NCBI GenBank assembly: GCA_028293125.1
Contig: JAQGPJ010000051.1
Span: 1 to 64,000, forward strand
Direction of reading: 5' to 3'
DNA from: Verrucomicrobiales bacterium
GTDB lineage: Bacteria > Verrucomicrobiota > Verrucomicrobiia > Verrucomicrobiales > V1-33
DNA: 64,000 nucleotides
Shown: in pieces, positions 32,573 to 41,414 of the stretch
How positions within the stretch are numbered: position 1 is the stretch's first letter
Layout of the letters: each line of letters opens with the position of its first letter
The notes under the pieces: generated by a model
What the model saw: the letters and a program-made list of their open reading frames with translations, nothing else
The model's database searches: none
What the model was told of the DNA's origin: nothing
Made by a program: the position numbers and the translations under genes

Positions 32573-34072
32573 TTACAGGGACAGGAACTGGAAAGCGTAA
32601 AGCTTGGCCCGCGTGAGTTTGAGATACAGCCGGATCGGACGGCCGGCGAGGGAGGAGACATCCGTTTTGCCTTTCCAGTAAACCCGCTGGTCGATGAAGT
32701 TGCCGCCAATTTCCTCGCAGTCGGCCAAGGTGAAGCCGGGGATGGGTTTGCCTTCCGCATCGCGCAGCTCCACAAAGACGGTGCCGGTGGCGCCGGTGTC
32801 GATATTCAGCCGCAGTTCCCCGCCCTGAAAAGTGACCGGAGGGGTCTCCAGCCAGCCGCCCTGATAATCGGCATCGGCGGAGATAAACCCGTCCAGCCGC
32901 TGCCGGACCACGCCGATACCACCCAGGCGGGGGGCGGAATTTTCATACTCGGGGCGCAGAATGGCGGAGTCGTGAGTGCGGCCGGTGGAGCAGTAATATT
33001 GATACAGGTAATGGCCACGCCGCACCAGGCCGGGGGCCATCACTGCATACCAGCGGTCCCACTCGTCAGCCAGACCGGTGGGGAAATAGGGCTCGCGGCT
33101 CAGGCGCTCCCAGCGGATGCCGTCGCGGCTGACCGCCAGCTGGATTTCCAGCAGGCCGAAATCCTCCCATTGTCCTTTGGGAGGGCGCAGGGCGGGATTG
33201 CGCTGCGGGGAGAAGTGCCGGAACGGGGCGGTGAACATCAGGTAAACGTCCTGCGCCCATGGATAAAGGGTGGCGGCGTTGTAATAGAGATCGGAGTGGG
33301 GATTGTCCGCACTGTCCGCCGACAGCACCGGCGGCGCGTTTTTCAGACTCAGGCGCTCCTTTCCGGGATCACCGGGGAGATACGGCCAAGGCTTAAGTGG
33401 ATCGTCGGTCTCCAGCCGGGTGATCCGGCGCTGGTTTTCGGAATCGTAGTCGAAGGTGCGGGTGAAGATGACGTATTTGCCCACCCGTGCGTCCCAGTCC
33501 ACGACCACGGGATTATCGATCAGAAATGGCAGCACCCGGACACCCTCCGGGAACTGCCGGCCATCGGCGGAGGCGGCGGCAAAAATGCCGTCGGTTTCGG
33601 GGTTGAAGGGATCGCCCGTCCGGAGCCAGAACAGCTTGTAGCGGCGGGCGGGATCGGGGTCGTGCGGGTCCAGGAAAATGGTCGGCAGCTCCCCGCGCCC
33701 GATGGTGATGCCCGTGCGCCGGAACCGGATGCCGTCCTCGCTTTCCAGCGCCGTCAAATCCCCGGCCCCGATATAAAGCCGGATTTTCCCCTGATCCTCG
33801 ATCACCCGGCTGGTGTGTCCGGATTCGGAGGAGGGATTGCCGTTCCCGTCCTGGATCAGCCCCAGTTTTTGAGCCTGATTCAGGCGCAGCTCCACTCCTT
33901 CACTGGAGGCGATGAACCGTTTGTCGATGAAGAGCTGTTTACGGTTCCCAATATCGATGGGAGCCTGAGCATGCGTGTTGACGGTGTGGTCCGGAACCAG
34001 TGGACCATCAACCGCCAAAGCGCTGGAACCGGACAGAGCAAACCAAAGAGCGCAGAGGAAAAACCACTTCAT
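32573..34072 (-). CDS. Secreted five-bladed propeller, glycosidase-like protein
   Basis: 499 aa with a signal peptide (MKWFFLCALWFALSGSSALA). The body reads as a GH32/GH43-type beta-propeller: IGNRKQLFIDKRFI, the blade GELPTIFLDPHDPDPARRYKLFW, VVDWDARVGKYVIFTR, ISRDGIRWERLSREPYFP and YQYYCSTGRTHD. The C-terminus (about 410-499) is a beta-sandwich (GGELRLNIDTGATGTVFVELR). Proteins of this shape are common in planctomycetes and verrucomicrobia and are usually left as hypothetical or glycosyl hydrolase. Catalytic acids cannot be assigned from the sequence alone. It probably acts on polysaccharide outside the cell. It is alone in its transcription unit. Confidence 0.7.
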   Translation of the reverse strand: MKWFFLCALWFALSGSSALAVDGPLVPDHTVNTHAQAPIDIGNRKQLFIDKRFIASSEGVELRLNQAQKLGLIQDGNGNPSSESGHTSRVIEDQGKIRLYIGAGDLTALESEDGIRFRRTGITIGRGELPTIFLDPHDPDPARRYKLFWLRTGDPFNPETDGIFAAASADGRQFPEGVRVLPFLIDNPVVVDWDARVGKYVIFTRTFDYDSENQRRITRLETDDPLKPWPYLPGDPGKERLSLKNAPPVLSADSADNPHSDLYYNAATLYPWAQDVYLMFTAPFRHFSPQRNPALRPPKGQWEDFGLLEIQLAVSRDGIRWERLSREPYFPTGLADEWDRWYAVMAPGLVRRGHYLYQYYCSTGRTHDSAILRPEYENSAPRLGGIGVVRQRLDGFISADADYQGGWLETPPVTFQGGELRLNIDTGATGTVFVELRDAEGKPIPGFTLADCEEIGGNFIDQRVYWKGKTDVSSLAGRPIRLYLKLTRAKLYAFQFLSL

Positions 34073-34206
34073 TGAAGTTTAAGGCTTCACGGAAGCGGAG
34101 ACTGTGCAAGCGGAAGGCACGGCTTCCAAAGCAGCTTCAGCACCGGCATGCAATCCCGGAGGACTTGCCACTTCCGTGCCGCCATGCGCAAACCGCTGTC
34201 CTGCTG

Positions 34207-34362
34207 CTACGTGTGGGAGGAAACCTGTTTGGGCGGGATCTGCATATCCCCATGAGGCTGCGTGGGATCGTGCAGGATTCCTGTCCGCTGGGTCACAAGC
34301 CAAGTGTTGTAAACCCCCGAGCAGATCACGAGAAACGCGATGATTGCCAAGAGAATTTTCAT
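34207..34362 (-). CDS. Small single-pass membrane protein (51 aa)
   Basis: ATG at 34362 opens MKILLAIIAFLVICSGVYN, one clear membrane helix, followed by a short polar tail with TQRTGILHDPTQPHGDM and a stop at 34207. The composition and the clean helix argue for a real gene, although no ribosome site is seen. No family is recognised. It could be a small membrane regulator or a stress peptide. Confidence 0.5.
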   Translation of the reverse strand: MKILLAIIAFLVICSGVYNTWLVTQRTGILHDPTQPHGDMQIPPKQVSSHT

Positions 34363-34632
34363 AAGGATGAATACCGCTGAAAATATGCCGGGAAATGGGC
34401 TGGAGGAAACTTTTTTGTCACTGCCGGAGGCATTTCCGGGGGAAGGGGATAAGAGCGGAGGGCAGTTCCCAAGTATTTTAAAATTTCCGCCTGTGTGCTG
34501 TCTCCAAAATTTTGCGCCCTTTTTGCGGAACAGAGCAGATGAACTTTACTCTTTGACAGGGCGCAGGGGTGACCGCGGCGGCTGAAAAAGCCGGGTGCCG
34601 GAATGCGGCAGCAGTCTCCTGAACGAAACTGC
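34363..34632. other. Intergenic region, nothing recognised
   Basis: About 270 bp between two small leftward genes. It contains A/T-rich patches (AAATTTTAAAATAC on the minus strand near 34475) that could carry a promoter for the 51-aa gene, but no clear -10/-35 pair was found. Confidence 0.3.
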
Positions 34633-34881
34633 TCAAGTTGCGGCTGTTTCCACGCGGTCCTCCAAGCCAATCACTCCATCATGACTGGCACAGTGGGCAC
34701 AGCAGTACATGGTGCCTCCAGCCTCCACCCCATGGCCGATGATGCGGCAACTGCAGTGGGCGCAGACAGGAGCCAGCTTCTGAATGGCGCACTCGAAGCT
34801 GTCGAAATGGTAATGACCGTCCATGGTGGTCACCGCAAAGGTTTTATCGTAGGAATTGCCGCAGGTGTCGCAGGTTTTCAT
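34633..34881 (-). CDS. Small Cys-rich zinc-binding protein (metallothionein-like)
   Basis: 82 aa with ten cysteines and several histidines. The N-terminal half carries CDTCGNSYDKTF and GHYHFDSFECAIQKLAP; the second half carries C-A-H-C-S-C-R-I-I-G-H-G and M-Y-C-C-A-H-C-A. The spacing of the second half resembles bacterial metallothioneins (C-x-x-C-x-C-x-I ... Y-C-x-x-x-C-A), and the first half looks like a zinc ribbon knuckle. It most likely stores or buffers zinc in the cytoplasm. It is a single gene upstream of the SDR-type gene, pointing away from it at its 5' side. The family name is inferred by pattern. Confidence 0.7.
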   Translation of the reverse strand: MKTCDTCGNSYDKTFAVTTMDGHYHFDSFECAIQKLAPVCAHCSCRIIGHGVEAGGTMYCCAHCASHDGVIGLEDRVETAAT

Positions 34882-34952
34882 GGTGGAGTGGAGGGTGGGA
34901 GTGAGGAGGCAGGAGGAAAAATTTCCGGGATGGCTGCGGATGGCGGGAGCAT

Positions 34953-35702
34953 CTATTCTTTCCCCCGGGCGGGCAGCACCGTCACTCTGGCGATATTGCA
35001 GCGTTTGGGTTGGGTGAGGATGTATTCCACACAGACGGCAATGTCCTCGGCCTTCAGCATCTCCAGATTTTTCTCGCTTTCCCGCTCCTCCTCCGGGGTG
35101 GCCTCCACCATGTCGGAACCCGTTTTGCCTGGCTGAATCAGTGACACCCGGATGCCCTGCTCCATGGCCTCCTGCCGGAAGGACTCCGCAAATCCCTGCA
35201 GCGCCGCTTTGGTGGCCACATAAATGGACCCGCCGGGATCGCGGTTGTCGGCGGTCACGGAGCCCACGATCAGAATCTGGGAATGCTCCGGCATGCGGTC
35301 CATCGCCAGTTTGCAGCAGGTCAGCGTTCCGGACACGTTGGTGGAGATGACATAATCACGCTCGTCATCCGGTGTGGTTTTGAGATCGTCGGCTGCCAGC
35401 CCCGCATTGGCCACCAGAACATCCAAGCCGCCCAGCTCCTTGTCCGCCAACTCAAAAACCCGGACCAGATCCTCCCGCCTGGCCGCATCGGCGACGGTGC
35501 CCAGTGCCTGCGGATCGTTTTGGCGGATATCCTGCAAAGCGTCATCCAGCTGCTCCTGATGACGACCGAAAATCAGCACCTTGGCCCCTTCCGCCGACAA
35601 ACGCAGCGCGATGGCGCGTCCCAACCCGGTTGTGCCTCCGGTAATAAGAACCTTTTTACCTTTGAGACTTTCGTACTGAGTATGGGCGGAGGTGGATTTC
35701 AT
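34953..35702 (-). CDS. Short-chain dehydrogenase/reductase (SDR)
   Basis: 249 aa from ATG 35702; a longer frame upstream has an atypical composition and was not used. Classical SDR landmarks: cofactor motif TGGTTGLG near residue 19, the NADP(H)-type Arg in FGRHQEQL, NAG in VLVANAGLAADD, and the catalytic S/Y/K set in IVGSVTADNRDPGGSIYVATKAAL. The end (ARVTVLPARGKE) is typical of YdfG-like enzymes that oxidise hydroxy acids or reduce carbonyls. The substrate is not clear. It stands alone between the zinc protein and the GH130-type gene. Confidence 0.92.
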   Translation of the reverse strand: MKSTSAHTQYESLKGKKVLITGGTTGLGRAIALRLSAEGAKVLIFGRHQEQLDDALQDIRQNDPQALGTVADAARREDLVRVFELADKELGGLDVLVANAGLAADDLKTTPDDERDYVISTNVSGTLTCCKLAMDRMPEHSQILIVGSVTADNRDPGGSIYVATKAALQGFAESFRQEAMEQGIRVSLIQPGKTGSDMVEATPEEERESEKNLEMLKAEDIAVCVEYILTQPKRCNIARVTVLPARGKE

Positions 35703-35992
35703 GGGAGGAACAACAGGTCCTTTGCAATGATGATGCCAGCGTTCCGGACAGGCTTTTGCCCGTGGAGCCGGCATTGGGCAGATGAGGAATGCCGCAAGGT
35801 GCCGAAAAACCGCCTCTGACTCTTGCAGCGTGCAATCACCCATTCCCGCTCCTGCCTTTGTCCGTTTTGCAGTGTGCGCTCCGAAGTAATCCTCAGCACC
35901 GGCTGCAGGTCCAGTGCTGAGCCGGCAGAGCTGCCCACTTGAAGGGGCTGCCCTGCCCTGCCGGGTCTATGTGCACTCCGTTTACCGTTTGT
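35703..35992. other. Intergenic region, nothing recognised
   Basis: 290 bp between the SDR start and the stop of the GH130-type gene. It should contain the SDR promoter. No repeats, hairpins with T-runs or plausible small genes were seen. Confidence 0.3.
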
Positions 35993-37129
35993 TTAGGAAG
36001 CTGCCGCTCCGCCAAAAACTGATTTGGGAATATGCGTGATACGGCAGGCCAGATCGTTCTCCCCGGAGGCCACAATGTAAAAGTCATCCTGCTCCACGAT
36101 GCCGGTGGTGAACACAACGTCTGTCAAATAAAGCAGTTCCTTTATACCGGACACCAGCTCTGGTTTCGCCTCCAGCAGAGGTGTATCATCATGGATCTCC
36201 AGCACCTTGGCGGGATTCTCCAGATCCAGCAGCGCCCAGAAGGTGCGGTAAAAACCCACGAGCGTGCCGGGCTGCACCCCATGGTAAAGCATCAGCCAGC
36301 CGCGGGGAGTGGCGATGGGCGGGGTGCCTCCGCCTATTTTCATCACGGAGGTACTGCCCCGGCGGGGCCGGACGAGTGGTGTGTCCACCGGCTTCCAATG
36401 CAGGGCATCCGGGGACTCCGCCAGATTGATGGATGGCCCCGGTGCAAATTCACTCCCGGGCGGGTAGGCGAAATAGAGGTCCCCCAAGGGCCGCGTCAGA
36501 GCGAAATATTTGCCGCCGGGGGTGCCCTCGAAGATGAGCATGTCCTTGTTCTGATGGTCGAGGATGATGCCTCTCAGTTCATAATTCAGACCATCACCGG
36601 AGGTGTAAAGCGTGGTGGAGTGCCGCTCCGCGCTGACCGAGCAGGTGGTCATGAACCAAGTGTCCCCAACGCGGGAAATGCGGGCATCCTCGACCCCGTA
36701 CTGCTGATACGTGGCCTGCGGGGCGACCGCTTTGTCATAATGCACCTGCACAACCTCCGTGCCCAATGCATTCAGCTCCACCGGCAGCAGCCAGGAGAGC
36801 GAGGTCAGGGCCATGATTTTCGACTGGTGCCCCAGCACCATGAACTTGCGCGGATCGCTGGCATCGACAGCGGCCACATCATAGGCATCCGTGACATAAC
36901 CCTGATCCGGATCCCAGCGGATGGCGTGAATTTTGGAGTCCTCAATCGGAGTCCTCAGCGCCTCGGCCACCCGCACCATGATGAGCAGGTTGCCGTTGGA
37001 AAGCCGGGTCAGCCCCGGATTGAAGGCGCCCATTACATATGTTTCCCTGTCCAGGGAGCCCCGCAGCGGCGACCGGGTCAGATCGACATCGGCGGCGGCA
37101 AAAATGAGATGGTCCGTTTCGAAGTTCAT
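35993..37129 (-). CDS. GH130-type glycoside phosphorylase/hydrolase
   Basis: 378 aa, no signal peptide, so cytoplasmic. The five-bladed propeller marks of GH130 (beta-mannoside phosphorylase family) are visible: AFNPGLTRLSNGNLLIMVRV near residue 35, the block YGVEDARISRVGDTWFMT near 143 (conserved E-D-x-R), PLVRPRRGSTSVMKIGGGTPPI near 255, and GWLMLYHGV near 280. Such enzymes break beta-mannosidic bonds in imported oligosaccharides, usually with phosphate. A secreted propeller glycosidase-like gene is nearby at 32.6 kb, but the two are not contiguous. Whether this member is a phosphorylase or a hydrolase cannot be decided here. Confidence 0.88.
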   Translation of the reverse strand: MNFETDHLIFAAADVDLTRSPLRGSLDRETYVMGAFNPGLTRLSNGNLLIMVRVAEALRTPIEDSKIHAIRWDPDQGYVTDAYDVAAVDASDPRKFMVLGHQSKIMALTSLSWLLPVELNALGTEVVQVHYDKAVAPQATYQQYGVEDARISRVGDTWFMTTCSVSAERHSTTLYTSGDGLNYELRGIILDHQNKDMLIFEGTPGGKYFALTRPLGDLYFAYPPGSEFAPGPSINLAESPDALHWKPVDTPLVRPRRGSTSVMKIGGGTPPIATPRGWLMLYHGVQPGTLVGFYRTFWALLDLENPAKVLEIHDDTPLLEAKPELVSGIKELLYLTDVVFTTGIVEQDDFYIVASGENDLACRITHIPKSVFGGAAAS

Positions 37130-37209
37130 AAGGGGGGCGCCACCCGGAAAGCGGAAGGCGGTTTCCCTGCTTTACGGGAAAGGCCTTTGTCAGGGATGCG
37201 GGTTACTGG

Positions 37210-38637
37210 CTACCGGCCTTCAGCCGGAGCCTCCGCGGGCGCGGCTCCATCCTCCGGAGCCGGAGCCGGAGCCGGAGCCGGCACCTCCCCGTCCGCTGGC
37301 TGGCCTTCGGCGGGCGGCGGGTTCTGCGCCCCGCTTATTTTGTCCATCAGTTCCTGGCGTTTGGGACTTTCGGGCAGGGACTCCAGCCAGCGCTGGGCGG
37401 CCTCCGGCTCGTGGGGCAACAGGGTCTCCGCAAAGCTCAGCACGGCCTGCTCCCTGGCTTTGCTGACCGGTTGACCGTTCAGCCAGGCCCCCACGGCGTT
37501 GAAGTCCTGATTGGTCCAACTGGGAATGATCTGCTGGAGCTTTTCCGACATTTTGTCCGCCGGCAGATTGGCTGTCATCCACTCCAGCCACGGCGCCGGG
37601 TCTTTGGAGTAAAGGGATCCGGCAATACCCTCGATCACTTTGGCCTTCTCCTCCGCATTGATGGCTGCCGATTCCAGCCATGCTTTGGCCTGTTCGAAGG
37701 AGCCCTCGGTGAGGCGCGAGCCGATGCCCCGGAGGATGCCGTCCTGGAGCAGGCTGACGGGATTGGAGGCGGCGTCGCTCCCCGCGGCATCTGCCGGCGC
37801 TGACGCCTTGCTGACCTTTCTCATGGTGGCGATCAGGGACTCGCGGCCTGCCTGGTCGGTGACCGCCGACGCCATGCTGGAGGCGAACATCAGGATGTTT
37901 TGCCGCCCATCCCCGTCCTTCTGATTCAGCACCCTTTTCATCGCCATCTCAGGATCTTTCTGGGCCACCCCCTGCAGTGCCTGCCGCATGGCCTGGTCAT
38001 CCACCAGATCCTTGTGGCTGTCCACCCAGGCCAGCGCCGCGGCGGGATCCTTCTGGGCCAGCCCCTGGAGGCACATGCCCACCATGAAGCCGGCGCGTCC
38101 GCCCTGCAGCAGATCCTCCCGGCTCTCCGCCAGCAGGTCCAGCGCCGAGCGCGGATTCTGCCTCCCGAGCATTATCACCGCCATTCCGATCAGCTCCTGA
38201 CGTGAGTTGGCGCTCAGGCCGGTGTCGGTTCTGAAGGCCTCCAGCAGGACCCGGAAATCCTCCCCCTCCAACTCCAGCAGACCCTCCATGATCCGCATGA
38301 TTTTCGCTTGGGCGACGGTATCGGGGCGGCCCCGGCGCGCCAGCTTTTTCTGCTCCTCCGCAAAGTCGGCGATCTCCCGGGCGAATCCGCGGGTGCGGAC
38401 ATCGCGGGCGGTTTTGGCGTCGATGGCCTCTATCCTGGTGATGACCTGCTTCAGGCTCATCTGGGAAAGCACGCCATTCTCACCGGTCAGATCCCGGGTG
38501 TCCACCCCCAGTCTCTCCACCTCCGAGAGCAGCGTCTCGTATTCGGCGTTCAGACCGCCAGCCTCACTTTTCTGCCACGAGGCCACCATGATGGTGCCGA
38601 TCACAATGAAAAAAGTCAGAATCAGGGAAATTTTCAT
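37210..38637 (-). CDS. Membrane-anchored alpha-helical repeat protein with Pro/Ala tail
   Basis: 475 aa. The N-terminal anchor is MKISLILTFFIVIGTIMVA. A helical region follows, with repeats of the D-P-x-x-A-L type (QNPRSALDLL, KDPAAALAW, KDPEMAMKRVL, NDFNAVGAWLNGQP). It ends in a low-complexity tail of alternating Pro-Ala (about 450-475), encoded by a GGAGCC-type tandem repeat at 37255-37281. The general plan matches the WWGGG proteins, but the anchor motif and linker differ, so it is a distant relative. It is the second gene of a pair with the next entry, 30 bp apart, and probably cotranscribed. Function unknown; a periplasmic scaffold role is inference. Confidence 0.7.
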   Translation of the reverse strand: MKISLILTFFIVIGTIMVASWQKSEAGGLNAEYETLLSEVERLGVDTRDLTGENGVLSQMSLKQVITRIEAIDAKTARDVRTRGFAREIADFAEEQKKLARRGRPDTVAQAKIMRIMEGLLELEGEDFRVLLEAFRTDTGLSANSRQELIGMAVIMLGRQNPRSALDLLAESREDLLQGGRAGFMVGMCLQGLAQKDPAAALAWVDSHKDLVDDQAMRQALQGVAQKDPEMAMKRVLNQKDGDGRQNILMFASSMASAVTDQAGRESLIATMRKVSKASAPADAAGSDAASNPVSLLQDGILRGIGSRLTEGSFEQAKAWLESAAINAEEKAKVIEGIAGSLYSKDPAPWLEWMTANLPADKMSEKLQQIIPSWTNQDFNAVGAWLNGQPVSKAREQAVLSFAETLLPHEPEAAQRWLESLPESPKRQELMDKISGAQNPPPAEGQPADGEVPAPAPAPAPEDGAAPAEAPAEGR

Positions 38638-38667
38638 GACAGGGGTACAGTCCGCAAAACAGGGAAA

Positions 38668-39996
38668 TCATGGCTTTGGGCTCAGGATGTCGAGCACCTT
38701 CGCGCGCTGGGAGGGATCCTGGATTTTTTCCGCCAGCGGGCGGTAAAGACCGGGATTTTCCTGGGCGCGGGAACCGGCGATGAAGGTGGACACCAACTCG
38801 TCGGAGGGACTGGAGTCATACAGCGCGGTGACCAGCGCCACCGCCTTGGCCTGATCGAATTTTCCCGAGCCCGCGACCGAAGCGAGACTCTCCCCCAGGC
38901 TTTTGGCGGAACTGCCGCGCTGCTCCTGCTCCATCCAGTCCCGCAGCGGGGCGATGCCTTTGACGGTCAGCGGCTCATCCGATTCCCACACCAGACTTCT
39001 GAGCCGGAAGCCGGCCACTTCGGGCAGGATGCGGGTCTTCTCCTCCGGAGTGGCGCTGACGTTGGTCAGAAATTCACTTACATCCTTCAATTCCCGCCCG
39101 TGCTGGATACCGGCGGCCATATTGGCCAAAGCCCGCGTTTTCTGATCGTCCTTGAGCGTTCCCCGTGCGAGGGAGGCAAACAGCTTCTGCGAAGCCGCAT
39201 CCTCGCCAAAGTCCCGGCTGTTGGAGAGAACCTCCAGCCGCTGCGGCTCCGGCATGGCCAGCAGCCGGTCCTTGGCCGCGGTGGGATTTTTGACCGCCAG
39301 TCCCGGCAGCAGGGCGGCCTCGAACACCGTGCGCAGCGGATCGGTGCTGTCCAGCCGGCGGTTCTCAAAACGCCCGGCGGCCAGCTCGGCATCATACCAT
39401 TGCCGCGCGGCATCAGGATCCTGATCCGCCCACTGGGAAAACGCTGTCTGCATGCCGCCCATCCGCATCTGCCGCTGCTCGGGGCTGGCCTCCTGAAGCA
39501 GGGACTGTCCGACCAGGACCGCCGCCTTGGGATTCTTCTGCGCCAGTCCCTGCATCAGCATCATGATCAGACTGTTCTTCTGGTTTTCGGGAACATCCAG
39601 CCGCGCGGCGTCGGCGACCAGCGCCGACAGATCCTCCGGCGGCAAGTCGAGAATGGATTTCTGAATCTTGAAAAGGGCCTGCATATCCGGGACCCCTCCC
39701 TTGTCCATGGCCGCCAGCGACTTGGCCAATCCCTTCAGATCAATGCTGGTTCTGTTCACCGGTTCGGCAGTTTCAGTGCCGGGGGCTTTGGCATTGTCTT
39801 TTGCAGCTTTGGCCGCCACCGCCTGCATTTCCGTGCGGTGCTGGTGGACCGTCCGGATAGTGTCTTGGAAAATGGCCATGCGGTTCCGCTTCTCGGTGGC
39901 GGCGAACTGCCGCTTGGCCAGAAATATTCCCGATCCCGCCAGTACGGCGATGGGGAGCAGCGCGTGTTTGAGTTGCATGACAGGGTTTATAAACAA
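38668..39996 (-). CDS. Membrane-anchored alpha-helical repeat protein
   Basis: 442 aa. The N-terminus MQLKHALLPIAVLAGSGIFLA is an anchor (the ATG at 39978, seven codons in, gives the better start than 39996). The rest is helical, with repeats such as KNPKAAVLVGQSLL, QDPDAARQWYDAELAAGRF and KNPTAAKDRLLAMP, ending in SQRAKVLDILSPKP. It is the first gene of a two-gene unit with the longer relative downstream. Both are paralogs of the broad helical family seen in the accessory region. An AT-rich block with a 16-bp palindrome lies about 155 bp upstream. Confidence 0.7.
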   Translation of the reverse strand: MFINPVMQLKHALLPIAVLAGSGIFLAKRQFAATEKRNRMAIFQDTIRTVHQHRTEMQAVAAKAAKDNAKAPGTETAEPVNRTSIDLKGLAKSLAAMDKGGVPDMQALFKIQKSILDLPPEDLSALVADAARLDVPENQKNSLIMMLMQGLAQKNPKAAVLVGQSLLQEASPEQRQMRMGGMQTAFSQWADQDPDAARQWYDAELAAGRFENRRLDSTDPLRTVFEAALLPGLAVKNPTAAKDRLLAMPEPQRLEVLSNSRDFGEDAASQKLFASLARGTLKDDQKTRALANMAAGIQHGRELKDVSEFLTNVSATPEEKTRILPEVAGFRLRSLVWESDEPLTVKGIAPLRDWMEQEQRGSSAKSLGESLASVAGSGKFDQAKAVALVTALYDSSPSDELVSTFIAGSRAQENPGLYRPLAEKIQDPSQRAKVLDILSPKP

Positions 39997-40109
39997 CGGC
40001 CCGGAGCCTTCTCTTGCGAATCTTTTGGCACCCTTCCCGTCCCTTCAAAACCTTTGAAAAAAGGGCTTTGGAGACGGTATTGGCCAAGGGGTTTCAGCAT
40101 GGATGAGGG

Positions 40110-40225
40110 GCACCAATGAGGAATTGAAAGCAAGGCGGTTTTGGAATTTTATTTGGAATTCCAAATTTTCAAAAATTAACAGCATTTAAGTTTTACGAAA
40201 AAAATGCTAATCCATAATTTCCAGT
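40110..40225. promoter_or_regulatory. AT-rich island with a 16-bp palindrome
   Basis: The DNA turns clearly AT-rich between the two leftward genes. ATTTGGAATTCCAAAT at 40151-40166 is a perfect palindrome, a usual operator shape. A second inverted pair, AGCATTT at 40181-40187 and AAATGCT at 40202-40208, can form a hairpin. The island could be the promoter for the helical-repeat pair starting at 39978 or the end signal of the hydrolase gene at 40272. Confidence 0.45.
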
Positions 40226-40271
40226 AGATCCACAATGTCCACTGTGGAGGAAGGTCATGGTGCCAGCTGCC

Positions 40272-41186
40272 TCAGAGCAGTTCCAATTGACGCCATACCA
40301 CTGGACCGGAGCCCGTGCTGGCGGAGGAATCGGCCGCGGCCAACCCCTTCCGGGGGGAGTCATCACCGGGGGCGGAGGTGTTTCCAGTCGCCGTTGGCGG
40401 CCGGGAACGGACCGGGTGCCATGAAGTGGGTACAGCGGCAGGGGCGCAGACGATCTCCACATCATGCCGAAACCGCTGATGGAGGGCGGTCCGGACCGCG
40501 CCGGTGGCCAGATCAGTTGTATTGCAGTCCCGGCTCAGGTGTCCCAGGATGACGCGCTCCAGCCTGGCCGTGGCCAGTTCGACGATGAGCTCCGCTGCCT
40601 GTTCATTGGAAAGGTGCCCATGGCGGCCCGAAATGCGCTGCTTGGTGGACCAGGGACGCTTGGTGTCGTTGGACAGCAGCTGGGTGTCGTAATTGGCCTC
40701 GATAAAAAGAGTGTCCAGATTTTTCAGCCGCTGGCGCATGACCGGGGTGGCGTGGCCGGCATCCGTCAGAATCCCCAGAGCGCTGTCCCCGTGGCGGAGG
40801 ACAAACCCCATGGGGTCGGCGGCATCATGGGGCACGGAAAAGGTGTCAATCCCCAGCCCGGCGTATTCAAAGGAGGACCCGTTGGGAATGATATTCCAGT
40901 GGCGGGTGGCCGGCAGGCAATCCCGCAGCACCTCCCGGGTCAGGGCGTTGCAGAGCAGCGGCAGCGGATGCTTCCGCAGCAGCACCGGCAGCCCGCGGCA
41001 GTGGTCGCCGTGTTCATGGGTGATCAGAATTCCGGACACGGTGTCCATGCCCACGCCCACGGACGCCAGCCGGCTGATGATTTGACCCGCGCTGAGGCCG
41101 GCATCAATGAGCAGCCGGGTTTTGCCGGTGCACACGAGGGCGCAGTTGCCCGAACTTCCACTGCCTAGAATAAGAACTTGTAGCAT
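40272..41186 (-). CDS. MBL-fold metal-dependent hydrolase (YycJ/WalJ-like)
   Basis: 304 aa. The start LQVLILGSGSSGN and the metal-ligand motif THEHGDHCRGLPVLL match the YycJ/WalJ group. Further ligand blocks are FSVPHDAADPMGF, ILTDAGHAT, and VILGHLSRDCNT near the end of the domain. These proteins are linked to DNA repair exonuclease activity or cell-wall regulation in Gram-positives. The last ~65 residues (RSRPPTATGNTSAPGDD onward) are low-complexity and probably disordered, longer than usual for the group. It stands as a single gene. Confidence 0.88.
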   Translation of the reverse strand: MLQVLILGSGSSGNCALVCTGKTRLLIDAGLSAGQIISRLASVGVGMDTVSGILITHEHGDHCRGLPVLLRKHPLPLLCNALTREVLRDCLPATRHWNIIPNGSSFEYAGLGIDTFSVPHDAADPMGFVLRHGDSALGILTDAGHATPVMRQRLKNLDTLFIEANYDTQLLSNDTKRPWSTKQRISGRHGHLSNEQAAELIVELATARLERVILGHLSRDCNTTDLATGAVRTALHQRFRHDVEIVCAPAAVPTSWHPVRSRPPTATGNTSAPGDDSPRKGLAAADSSASTGSGPVVWRQLELL

Positions 41187-41311
41187 ACCGCGCGTCCCAG
41201 TCCTCCGGCATAGCTTGCCGGCCCGGCGGTGTCAACCCGGCTGTCCCCGGAAGCGCGGCGGGGCGCCGGACACAGGCGGGGTTTCCATGGGCGGGGGGCT
41301 TAAAAATGACA

Positions 41312-41343
41312 TCCCATAGCGGGGAAACTCCCCCGCTATGGGA
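41312..41343 (-). terminator. Rho-independent terminator after the periplasmic metal-binding gene
   Basis: CCCATAGCGGGG at 41313-41324 and its complement at 41331-41342 form a 12-bp stem (13 with the outer T-A pair) around a six-base loop. On the minus strand it is followed by TGTCATTTTTAAG, a T-run. It lies about 70 bp after the stop of the leftward gene at 41415 and closes the metal-efflux cluster. Confidence 0.7.
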
Positions 41344-41414
41344 ATGGGATGGCCAGAATTTTTAATCTTCAGTGCCTTCTGGCCGGGGCACGCATGGAAC
41401 AGCGGCGTTGCGCC

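Noticed and set aside
37255-37281. GGAGCC tandem repeat as a mobile or regulatory element
   Set aside because: It encodes a Pro-Ala tail in frame and is short. Kept only as a note on the gene.
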